From positions 1-64,000 of the forward strand of contig JAAYUC010000016.1 in NCBI GenBank assembly GCA_012517865.1: a stretch of 64,000 nt of DNA. The letters run 5' to 3'. This DNA comes from Chloroflexota bacterium (lineage in GTDB: Bacteria > Chloroflexota > Anaerolineae > Anaerolineales > Anaerolineaceae). The position numbers and the translations under genes were made by a program. Below the pieces are notes generated by a model that worked only from the letters and a program-made list of their open reading frames with translations, was not told the origin of the DNA and did not search any database. Below are positions 9,065 to 17,627 of the stretch, one piece after another (the stretch's first letter is position 1; each line of letters opens with the position of its first letter).

Positions 9065-10540
9065 CTAGGGTACCTGAGGTCCGCCGCTTGGAGGTTGCTG
9101 TCCGCCCTGAGGCACCTGCCCTCCTCCGGCAGGCATTTCTCCACGATCGCCGCCTCCTCCAAAAATACCAAAGTCACCACCTGTCTCTTCTTCCGAAGCA
9201 GTAGTTTCAATAATGAGCAGGACAAAATCACCCACCTCTAAGTCACCCTCCACGACCACAGTATCGTCCGACATAATGGTTCCACTAACCACATCTACGC
9301 GTTTGTATGTGCCGTCAGTGATGACCTGGACGAACTCACCAGTGTCATCGCTCTGAACAGCGGTGGCAGGGACAAGCAACTTTATTTCTGGTTCGCCAAT
9401 TTGGATGGAAGCTGAAGCGCTGGCGTTTATGGGGATATGTACATCAGTTTCGTCCAGTTCAATTTCAACAGTATAGTAAACCACCCCATTAGAGATTGTC
9501 CCAACCGGGTCAATACTGTAAATGTGCCCGCTGAGTTCGAGGTCAGGGAAAATATCAACGTTAACAATGGCTGGCAATCCAATCGATATCTGGGCGATAT
9601 CGCTCTCTTCCATTGAAACGCCAAGGTATAGCGCGGAGCTATCCACGATTTTTACACTGGTATGGTTATTTGTAACCAGCATGCCAGGCTCGTCGTAAAT
9701 TGCAGCAACTGTACCTGTAATAGGGGCGCGTAAATTTATCGCGTCCAGCGCGTTCTGCTTCTGTCGAAATTCCTGGATAGAAGGACTGGTCGTATCTTCC
9801 GGAATTTCCCCTCCAGTAATTAAGGTGAGATAATTCTGTGCCTCCAGCAAAGCATTCTGGGCAAGCACTACCGCATTATCGTATTCTGCATAAGTCTGCG
9901 CAGAGGATTTAGATTTATATAACTCATAAATATACTGGGCGGTCTCCATCTCAGTCTTGGCTTTATACATAGCGGTGTAAGCAACTGCCAGGTCGGTTTC
10001 GTAATGGTCGCTTTCGTCCTCATCTTTCCAATTTAGATAGTTCTCATACGCTTCTTCGTACCTGGCTTTTGCTAAGATAAACTCAGCATAAGCATTCTCG
10101 ATTAAATCCTCATCCTGATAGTCCAGGTTCATACGATTCTGAACAGCCGTATCATAGGCATCCTGGGCTTCCAACACTTTTTGTTGAGCACTTGCCACTG
10201 CCGCAGGAGAACACAATTCAGCCAGTTCCTGCCTGGTTTTTTCCAGATTTTCGGGCAGCGAACTGATGTCCAGGGTCATTAAAACATCCCCTTTTTCAAC
10301 TTGTTGCCCCACCATGACATTCACCGATGCCACTGTACCTGTAACAGACCAGTTCACGGCTGCGATCTGGCGCGGAGAGATTGAACCGGCCACGTCGATT
10401 GTGTTGGTTAGAGTTATTTGTGTAACCTGTCCAATATCGGTAGTTGTGGTATTTGCTGAGGTGTTGGAAACGCAACCTGTCAGGAACATTGTGGCAGTTA
10501 AAAGAATTAGCGCCTTACTGAATTTGTTACTCTTCATCAA
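9065..10540 (-). CDS. Periplasmic adaptor/membrane fusion (HlyD/MacA-like) lipoprotein
   Basis: Lipobox FLTGC, coiled coil, beta-barrel 'LRAPITGTVAAIYDEPGMLV' biotinyl-lipoyl-like half motif; co-oriented with ABC genes. Confidence 0.88.
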   Translation of the reverse strand: MMKSNKFSKALILLTATMFLTGCVSNTSANTTTTDIGQVTQITLTNTIDVAGSISPRQIAAVNWSVTGTVASVNVMVGQQVEKGDVLMTLDISSLPENLEKTRQELAELCSPAAVASAQQKVLEAQDAYDTAVQNRMNLDYQDEDLIENAYAEFILAKARYEEAYENYLNWKDEDESDHYETDLAVAYTAMYKAKTEMETAQYIYELYKSKSSAQTYAEYDNAVVLAQNALLEAQNYLTLITGGEIPEDTTSPSIQEFRQKQNALDAINLRAPITGTVAAIYDEPGMLVTNNHTSVKIVDSSALYLGVSMEESDIAQISIGLPAIVNVDIFPDLELSGHIYSIDPVGTISNGVVYYTVEIELDETDVHIPINASASASIQIGEPEIKLLVPATAVQSDDTGEFVQVITDGTYKRVDVVSGTIMSDDTVVVEGDLEVGDFVLLIIETTASEEETGGDFGIFGGGGDRGEMPAGGGQVPQGGQQPPSGGPQVP

Positions 10541-10839
10541 TTAATTCTCTTTCTTAATGGTCTTTTTACCGTTAATGCCATTGCACACTAATCAGAACTT
10601 AATCCACCTGAAAACTTGTTCGAAAGTATTCAATGCTGATTGTATAGATGCGTTCCAAAATTTGGTTTAGAACTCGTATATAGCCTGCGCTTACCTGACC
10701 TTTATGCGCAAAAACCCCAACAAAACTTTTTTACCAATAACAAATTTATTACCTGCTGAAAAACATACGTCCAAAAAAGTCTTCTGATGATAAAATTTAA
10801 TTATCGATGGTCTTTCAATTAAATAAAAAAGGAGTCCCT

Positions 10840-11568
10840 ATGAAAAAGGTTTTACCCATCTTCTGTGTCTTCATCCTTCTCACCATATCCGCCTGTTTTC
10901 CGCAGGCTGCTCAGGCTCCGCAAGTCGACTACTCTCCCACCCTCACCTCTTTTGCTGTCGAGGTCAGCAACTTAAAACGCGACTTGCAGGACCTCCAAGT
11001 CGAAAAGGAGAGGCTGATGGCTGAAAAAAGCGACTTAAGCGGTCAGATTGCTGACCTGCAGGCTCAGGTTGCCCAAAACGCAGCCGCAGCGGCGCGCGTT
11101 ACAGAGCTTGAGGGAAAGCTAACTGACCTGCAAAGGCAGCTGGGAGATGCTCAGGACGCCCTGGCAGGTTACGAGGATATCATTGCCGCTTACGAAGAAA
11201 TTTTTAACGGAGAATATTACGATGAGGACGGATTACTGATCTTCTGCGAAGATGCCTTCAACGTCTCCTTTGGTTACGTGGACCGTGTTTCCATGCGAAA
11301 ACAGTTGGTTCAGTATGTGTTTGACCAGTACATCGCGGATGGGTATGAGGTGGACATCAACACAATCTCGTCCGAACACCAGCAAATCTGGACTGATGAA
11401 AACGACGCGCTGATTAAAATCCATTTACTGGATTATTTGGAACCCTTCGTCGTTACATTTGATAATCCGGAATACGATATCCACAGCGCGGTCTACTCAG
11501 TCCGTTTCCAATGCTTCGCGGATTACCCTCTGCTTGAAGAACGTTACCTCGCGCTGCACGGCAACTAA
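10840..11568 (+). CDS. Coiled-coil lipoprotein of unknown function
   Basis: Start at MKKVLPIFCV with SD AAGGAG; lipobox LTISAC; heptad region LKRDLQDLQVEKERLMAEKSDLSGQIADLQAQV. Confidence 0.75.
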   Translation: MKKVLPIFCVFILLTISACFPQAAQAPQVDYSPTLTSFAVEVSNLKRDLQDLQVEKERLMAEKSDLSGQIADLQAQVAQNAAAAARVTELEGKLTDLQRQLGDAQDALAGYEDIIAAYEEIFNGEYYDEDGLLIFCEDAFNVSFGYVDRVSMRKQLVQYVFDQYIADGYEVDINTISSEHQQIWTDENDALIKIHLLDYLEPFVVTFDNPEYDIHSAVYSVRFQCFADYPLLEERYLALHGN

Positions 11569-11591
11569 TCTTTCTGGTCTATTTATACGCG

Positions 11592-11629
11592 AGGCGCGGT
11601 TCGACTTGTGAACCGCGCCTTTGGTTTTC
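11592..11629 (+). terminator. Hairpin terminator
   Basis: AGGCGCGGTTC-gacttgt-GAACCGCGCCT 11-bp perfect stem followed by TTGGTTTT. Confidence 0.75.
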
Positions 11630-11734
11630 CGGAAAAAAAGCTCATCCCAGGCGCATTCTCAGGCTTCCCCCAACCGCGCCGTAAAACCTCATAAACCTGT
11701 TTTTCGGCTTTCCATCTCAGTTTATAATGGCGGC

Positions 11735-14635
11735 ATGGCAAGCGTAGTTTTTGGAAGGAAATTCCACTGGCAGCTGCAGGAGCAAATTGGCAAAGGTGAT
11801 GCCGGCGAAGTCCTGCGCGTGCAAACCGAACTTGGCCGGCAGCGCGGCCTGATGAAGCGTCCGGTTCAGAACATCTCGGGCGGCACGATTTTGCGGCAGG
11901 CCGTGCAGATTGAAAACGAAGGCAAAGTGCTTGCGGCTCTCAATGGACTGGACGCCCGCCGAAATAATCTTACCGTGCATACCCCCCTGCTCCTGGACCA
12001 AAGCCCGGAGGGCACATCCAGAACCGCGGCTCTCTTCATCATCAGCGAGGAAGTGCGCGGCATTGCCATATCAAATTTATTAAAGAACCTGCTCCAAAAG
12101 AATGCCTCCTTCTCGCAAACACTTGTGCTGAAGGTGCTATCCAGTGTGTTCACCTTGCTATCCCGCGTACACGCCCTGGGTATTGCCTGGAATGATGTCA
12201 AAATGGAGCATATTTTTTGGGACGAATCAACGAACACGCTTTCGTTCATTGACTGGGGCAACGGCTTGTTTTTTGAAACCAATGAAGCGCTTCACCCGCA
12301 GCACCCCGTAAATCTGGATTACCAGCAGTTCATCAATGAAGGCAGCCTGCTGCTGAATCAAATAGCTCCGGAACTTATCCCGGAAATTGATTGGCCCAGG
12401 GACGCCTCCGGTCTCACGCCAAAAGCGCTGCTCCAGCTGCAGCACCGCGTGGAATACATGGAAACGCACCTCTCGATGCGCGTCAAGGAGTATCAGCTTG
12501 CTTTCGACAGTAGCTCCCGACAAATTGATTCCTTAACTCAGGTGCAAGAAATCCTCGAATTGAAGCAGGCGCTGGCCAAGTTAGGCGTTCAGGTGCAGAC
12601 CGAGACAGCCATCCTATCTATCCGCCGTTATGCTGACCGTCTCGCGCGTGAAAAAGCTTATAAAGAGCTTCGTGAGCTCATTGAGCTGCTGCGGGTTTAC
12701 GTGCCAGAAGAAGTCAACGAGAGCTGGCAGTTGGTGCAATATTTGCTCAGCCTGGAAGACGCTTACGACCGGCCGGCTTTCACCAATGTTCTCACCAGAA
12801 CGATTACCGACGATTTACCGGGAGCTATCTGGGAATTGGAGGGGGCGCGCGCAATTTCCAAAAACATCGCGCGGCTGAACAGCATCCAGCTTGCCATGCG
12901 TCAGGCTTTTGGCGTCCCGGAAGCCCTGAAAACAACCCTTTTGGAGCAGTTAATCAGCTGGCGCGATGAAGGCCTTACCCGCCTCCTGCATGCGCGGGAA
13001 GAGCTACAGTCTGAAAATGACGCGCTCAGAGCCCTTAAGGATTTGGCCGCCGTCCTGGAAGAGCTCATCTCAAAATGGGGCCAGTTACAGCCGGGGGAAA
13101 TGCTCGGCGATAAACTGCTGAAACTGAGGGATTTGCTGCGCTCGCCTGGAGCGCATCTCACCAGTATTCCGGCAGCGCTGCCGCAGGCTTTGAACCTGGA
13201 ACTGGCGAAAACGCGGGAAATCCTGACTTTGTGGACGGAAGGTGAACTTGAAAAATGCCAGGACGCCCTGGTGAAGTTTTTCCTGCTTGAGCCGACCATG
13301 CCGTTTCTCAGAGATATTCATGCCGGTATCGCCGCGCTTCAAACCTGGATGAACGAAATTTCCCGCGGACCGCAGCCGGGACAAAGCCTAAATGCGTTCG
13401 GACGCGAACTGACAGACCGTATGCCGGATGTGGCAGCCTCCCTGAGCCAACCGGCGTGGCTTGCCAGCCTTGTGCAGTGTCAGAAAGCCCTGGCGGCAGC
13501 TGCCGATTTGGAGACCCTGCGTCTGGTATCCACCAGCAGCCATTGGCCCATCCCATGGCTGGAATATGGTGAATATGTTATCGAATACCGGCCATCCTCC
13601 GCGATGTCGGGCAGGTTAGGCGCCGCTCAAAAGGACGCGATATCACGCTTTCATCAGTCGCTTCGGGAAGGAGAAGACCTCTCCACTGCCTTAAGCAGCC
13701 TCAAGACGCACATGCCTGAGTATTACGGCCCTTACCGGCTGCTGGGCCAGGCATTTGACACTCTTTTTGGTATGCTGCCAACCCAAACCCAACCGGTGGA
13801 ACCAGCTGTTTTCCCGCCGACCGACCAACAAAACGTCATTCAGGCGCTGAATGTCCTTGAGTACCTGAAAGCCTGGAAGGACGCGCAAACCAACGCGGTC
13901 GCGTCACGTGAAGCGCCTCTGCCGGACAACTATTCCCATTGGCTGTTGGTCAGGTCCGCTCTCGAAGCGCAAAAAAACTGGAAAACAACCCTCCAACCGC
14001 ACCTGACCATGATTAAACAAATGCGTTGGGACGCGCTGGCAGAATCCCTGCAGGCCAACGCACTGCCCGCGCATCTCGAATCCTGCGGGCAGGCATTGGT
14101 AAAACTGGTTGGATATTGGCGCCGGCTGCAAGAAAACGGCGTTTTTCTCGATAATGTGCGCGAAATGGTCGCGCTGGCTGAGCAAGCACAGCATGATTTC
14201 TTCACATTCTGGCAGGAACATGAACATTCAGTAAACCGCCCCCTGCGATGGCTCATCCAGATGAACCAGTCCGCGTTCAGCGGCATCAATCAGTCGCTTC
14301 AACAGCTGACCCGCCACCTTCAAACCCTGGAGCGCACATTACTCGCCCTGGCAAAGCCGGGCACAGCGTGCACAAGGCTTGCCTGGAACAGCGCGGGGGA
14401 CATGATGTTCGCGCTCGGACAAATTCACACCCTGCTGGAACCTCCTTCCAGAAAACAATCGAAGGTGCGCCTTTGGCAGGAGCAGTACAATCAGGTGCTG
14501 AAACAAACGGAATGGAAGCACGCAGCCAGCCTGCTGGACGCGCTTGACGTCGCTCACCCTCTGGCGGGCTGGTTTCAGGAGCTGGCATCCAAAGATATTG
14601 ATATCTTCAACGAAGACCCCAAACAAAAATGGTAG
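11735..14635 (+). CDS. Large protein with divergent N-terminal protein kinase fold and long helical C-terminal region
   Basis: Gly loop IGKGDAGEVLRV, Lys in GLMKRP, Glu in IENEGKVL, HALGIAWNDVKMEHIFWDE, IDWGNG; start set at MASVVFGRK. Confidence 0.7.
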   Translation: MASVVFGRKFHWQLQEQIGKGDAGEVLRVQTELGRQRGLMKRPVQNISGGTILRQAVQIENEGKVLAALNGLDARRNNLTVHTPLLLDQSPEGTSRTAALFIISEEVRGIAISNLLKNLLQKNASFSQTLVLKVLSSVFTLLSRVHALGIAWNDVKMEHIFWDESTNTLSFIDWGNGLFFETNEALHPQHPVNLDYQQFINEGSLLLNQIAPELIPEIDWPRDASGLTPKALLQLQHRVEYMETHLSMRVKEYQLAFDSSSRQIDSLTQVQEILELKQALAKLGVQVQTETAILSIRRYADRLAREKAYKELRELIELLRVYVPEEVNESWQLVQYLLSLEDAYDRPAFTNVLTRTITDDLPGAIWELEGARAISKNIARLNSIQLAMRQAFGVPEALKTTLLEQLISWRDEGLTRLLHAREELQSENDALRALKDLAAVLEELISKWGQLQPGEMLGDKLLKLRDLLRSPGAHLTSIPAALPQALNLELAKTREILTLWTEGELEKCQDALVKFFLLEPTMPFLRDIHAGIAALQTWMNEISRGPQPGQSLNAFGRELTDRMPDVAASLSQPAWLASLVQCQKALAAAADLETLRLVSTSSHWPIPWLEYGEYVIEYRPSSAMSGRLGAAQKDAISRFHQSLREGEDLSTALSSLKTHMPEYYGPYRLLGQAFDTLFGMLPTQTQPVEPAVFPPTDQQNVIQALNVLEYLKAWKDAQTNAVASREAPLPDNYSHWLLVRSALEAQKNWKTTLQPHLTMIKQMRWDALAESLQANALPAHLESCGQALVKLVGYWRRLQENGVFLDNVREMVALAEQAQHDFFTFWQEHEHSVNRPLRWLIQMNQSAFSGINQSLQQLTRHLQTLERTLLALAKPGTACTRLAWNSAGDMMFALGQIHTLLEPPSRKQSKVRLWQEQYNQVLKQTEWKHAASLLDALDVAHPLAGWFQELASKDIDIFNEDPKQKW

Positions 14636-14659
14636 AATTGCCCGAATTAAGGGTCAAAC

Positions 14660-15670
14660 ATGATTGAGAAAAAATTAAGCATACAAAGCGGGCTCTATCT
14701 CGCTGAACCTTTGGACACCTGGCTGACTGCCGGAAACCAGGATTTCGCCGTACCCGAAGCCGCGGGTTCGAGCGCCAGAGTTTTTTTATTGAAGGACGAA
14801 ACAGGCAGCAGCGCGTACAAGCGCGACCCCGCATTTAAAGTGATGCGGCACGATAAAATCTCGTACGCGAAGCCCCTTTTCCTCGAGGAATTCCGCATCC
14901 TTGCCAATCTGCAAAACATCCAGGGTCTTACTCCCATGCTGCAGGCTGGTTTTCTTAAAACTGACGCAGCCAGTATGTGGCCTTCTGAATTGGCGCCGTT
15001 ATCCAAAGATGCCGAGCAAAAAGCGAGCGCGGCGCATGTCAGCGGCACGCTATCGCTTTTTGCGCCGGATGAAACGGACACATTGCTGGAGGAGATGGAC
15101 GAAAGGCTGGCCGACGGCTGGCTTCCTTTTCTCATCCTCGAGCGGCGCTGGGAAGACAATCTTTATCTGCTCTGCGATGCCGGTTATACACGCGGTAACT
15201 TTGTAAAGAACCTGACGATGAAACAGGTGCTGGATATTTCCATCCAGATTGTCGATATGCTCGACAAAGCACACCAACGCGGAGCGACTTACCTCGACCA
15301 TAAATTGCTGCATTATTACTGGAACGAGTACCGCCAGAAAGTCATCATGCTGGACTGGAACATTGGCCACTGGCAGCCGCAAAACATTCAGCCCGAAGTG
15401 CTGCAGTTTGATTTGGTGCAGTTCAGTTCCCGGGCAATGCATCACATTTTTACAGGCCGGCAAGCCCCCGGCTCGGTCGCGGTTGGTCCCAACCGCCCGG
15501 AAGATATCAACAACTCCCCCAGGCACTTCAAAGCGTCTTATTCCTATGACGTGCAGAACCGTCTGAACCAGGAGGAGATGCGCTTTTTGGAAAAAGCCCT
15601 GGATGGGAACTTCCTCAGCGCCGCGGAGATGCGGGACCACCTGCAGTACCTTGCCAGCAAACGGCTATAA
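14660..15670 (+). CDS. Divergent protein kinase-fold protein
   Basis: AFKVMR Lys, FLEEFRIL Glu, HQRGATYLDHKLLHYYWNEYRQKVIMLDWNIG catalytic-loop/DFG-like region; 24 nt after preceding CDS. Confidence 0.65.
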   Translation: MIEKKLSIQSGLYLAEPLDTWLTAGNQDFAVPEAAGSSARVFLLKDETGSSAYKRDPAFKVMRHDKISYAKPLFLEEFRILANLQNIQGLTPMLQAGFLKTDAASMWPSELAPLSKDAEQKASAAHVSGTLSLFAPDETDTLLEEMDERLADGWLPFLILERRWEDNLYLLCDAGYTRGNFVKNLTMKQVLDISIQIVDMLDKAHQRGATYLDHKLLHYYWNEYRQKVIMLDWNIGHWQPQNIQPEVLQFDLVQFSSRAMHHIFTGRQAPGSVAVGPNRPEDINNSPRHFKASYSYDVQNRLNQEEMRFLEKALDGNFLSAAEMRDHLQYLASKRL

Positions 15671-15711
15671 TCACCATACACCGTGAAATAAAGACTTGAA
15701 AGGAGCCATCA

Positions 15712-17535
15712 ATGATTCTGGACCTCATTGAACAGGCCAAAACCCTTCTAAAGAAATCTAATCCGTCTGATGACGAGCTTTTGCAGGTAGAAAACGCGCT
15801 TTCGACCTATCTGGAAGCCCTGGCCACACACCGCATTACCGATCAGGTGGACCTGGACGACGTTGATGAAGCCAACCGCCTTCTGCGCGAAATTCGTCGG
15901 GAACGCGGACGGAGAATTGCCAGCGCGGCGCAGCCCCCTCAGCAGGAGGCCCCCGCGGAACCATCAAGACCCGCGCCAGCTCAACCGTCAATTTCAAAAC
16001 CGCCGGTCAGCAAGCTTGATTTGCAGGGCGATTCTGGGATTGACCCGCTGCGGAAATTTTTCCAGTCCAGCCACGACCCCGAAGCCGAACGGCTGATGGA
16101 CGAGGCCGAAGAGCTTTTTTACAAAGGCAATTACCAGGCAGCCATCCCGCTTTATGAGAAGGTCATGCAGATGGAGCCCGGTTGGTCCCGCGCGGAGGAG
16201 CATCACTCCGAAGCGGAGGAATTTTTGCGATCGGGCAACATACCTTCCGTGGCGCTGCCTCCCGAGGCAGGCAAAGCGTATGGCAAAGCCCAGAGCGCGG
16301 CGCGCGTCTTCCGTTATCAGGTGGCGCTGAATTACCTTGAAGAAGCCTTTGAACACCTGCGGGATGCCGGCATCAAACGCTGGCGCGAAGGCGAGGAACT
16401 GCGCCACGACCTGGAAAATCAGATGCAGGCCTACGATGTTTACAAAGAAGGCCTGAATCTGCTTTCTCAGGGTGAATTGGTGCAGGCGCTTGGGAAAATT
16501 CAAACCGCTGCCAGCGCGGTGGCTATTCCGGAATACCTGGATAAAGCCGCAGAGGTAAAAGCTGACATCTCGCTGCTCGAAGAAGTGAGCGATATCGTCA
16601 GTCTGAGCGGGAAAATTCCACCGGCCAAACTGGCGGAGGCCAAAAGCAAACTGGAACGCCTGCGCATGAAGTACGGCAGCATTTCCCAAATCAGCCGGCT
16701 GCAAAACCGCCTGGATTTGCTCATCCCCGCGACAATTCAGTCGCTGCTGGACAATACTCAGCGCTTACAGAAGGACGCGGCTGAGGCGCCGACGCTTGCC
16801 AGCGCTCTCCAAAAAATTGCCGGCGCGCGGGAAAATCTGGACCTTCTGCGCCAGTTGGACGCCTACGATTCTCAGAGCCTGCTTCTGGAAAACGAAATCA
16901 GCAGTCTCGAAACGGAAATTGAGGCGCATCAAGATGCCATCAATCGGGCCTTGGAAGCCCAAAAAACCGGCAGCCGCTTCTTCGCGCTGGATGCTTTCCT
17001 CATCAGTCGCGGAGTCCGCAAGCGCTTCCCCAACGACCCCCAGGTCATCAAGCTTAAACGCGGGCTCTCGCTCACCTATATGGTTGCTGTATCAGGTGCA
17101 TTATTGGCGCTTGTTATGCTGGGCCTGCTAATTAGTGTGGCTACGCGCAGTATCAGCAGCGCCATTCAAGCCCGCAACCTGGCTCGCACTCCCACCGCGA
17201 CCTTCACCCCGACCATTACACTGACCCCGACCATCACCCCAACCCCGACGAAAACCCTGACCCCCACACCTGATTATTCACCTACCCCAACAAAAACGGC
17301 GACCCCGACACCCGTGGTGTACGTTGAAACCATCCGTCAGGTGTATGCCCGCAATGATTGTTATGAAGGTTATATTGCCACCGGACGAATCCCCCAGGGC
17401 ACGCAGCTTACGCTGCTGCCAATGCCCGAAAGGCGCTTTGACAATTTCAACCGGGAATGTCTGCTGGTGGAATTCCGCGGAAATGGGTTCTCCATCATTG
17501 GTTATGTGCTGCTGGTGGATGTCATCGTAAAATAG
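15712..17535 (+). CDS. TPR/helical protein with single TM, T/P-rich extracellular stalk and C-terminal SH3-like domain
   Basis: TPR-like AEELFYKGNYQAAIPLYEKVMQMEPGW; TM LTYMVAVSGALLALVMLGLLISV; stalk TPTATFTPTITLTPT...; C-terminal YARNDCYEGYIATGRIPQGTQLTLL...; SD AAAGGAG. Confidence 0.75.
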   Translation: MILDLIEQAKTLLKKSNPSDDELLQVENALSTYLEALATHRITDQVDLDDVDEANRLLREIRRERGRRIASAAQPPQQEAPAEPSRPAPAQPSISKPPVSKLDLQGDSGIDPLRKFFQSSHDPEAERLMDEAEELFYKGNYQAAIPLYEKVMQMEPGWSRAEEHHSEAEEFLRSGNIPSVALPPEAGKAYGKAQSAARVFRYQVALNYLEEAFEHLRDAGIKRWREGEELRHDLENQMQAYDVYKEGLNLLSQGELVQALGKIQTAASAVAIPEYLDKAAEVKADISLLEEVSDIVSLSGKIPPAKLAEAKSKLERLRMKYGSISQISRLQNRLDLLIPATIQSLLDNTQRLQKDAAEAPTLASALQKIAGARENLDLLRQLDAYDSQSLLLENEISSLETEIEAHQDAINRALEAQKTGSRFFALDAFLISRGVRKRFPNDPQVIKLKRGLSLTYMVAVSGALLALVMLGLLISVATRSISSAIQARNLARTPTATFTPTITLTPTITPTPTKTLTPTPDYSPTPTKTATPTPVVYVETIRQVYARNDCYEGYIATGRIPQGTQLTLLPMPERRFDNFNRECLLVEFRGNGFSIIGYVLLVDVIVK

Positions 17536-17556
17536 TCGCTTTCCCCTTGTCAATCA

Positions 17557-17591
17557 AACCCGGTATGACCCAGCCGCATGCCGGGTTTTTT
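17557..17591 (+). terminator. Rho-independent terminator
   Basis: AACCCGGTAT-gacccagccgc-ATGCCGGGTT stem followed by T6. Confidence 0.88.
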
Positions 17592-17627
17592 AACGCGCAG
17601 GGATATAATTAGGACGCAAACAGGCGT

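Noticed and set aside
16000-16704. Long antisense ORFs (e.g. 15994..16704 -, 36557..37288 -, 35112..35783 -, 48081..48935 -)
   Set aside because: Lie opposite strongly supported genes in high-GC DNA; no motifs or SD; expected by chance from codon bias.
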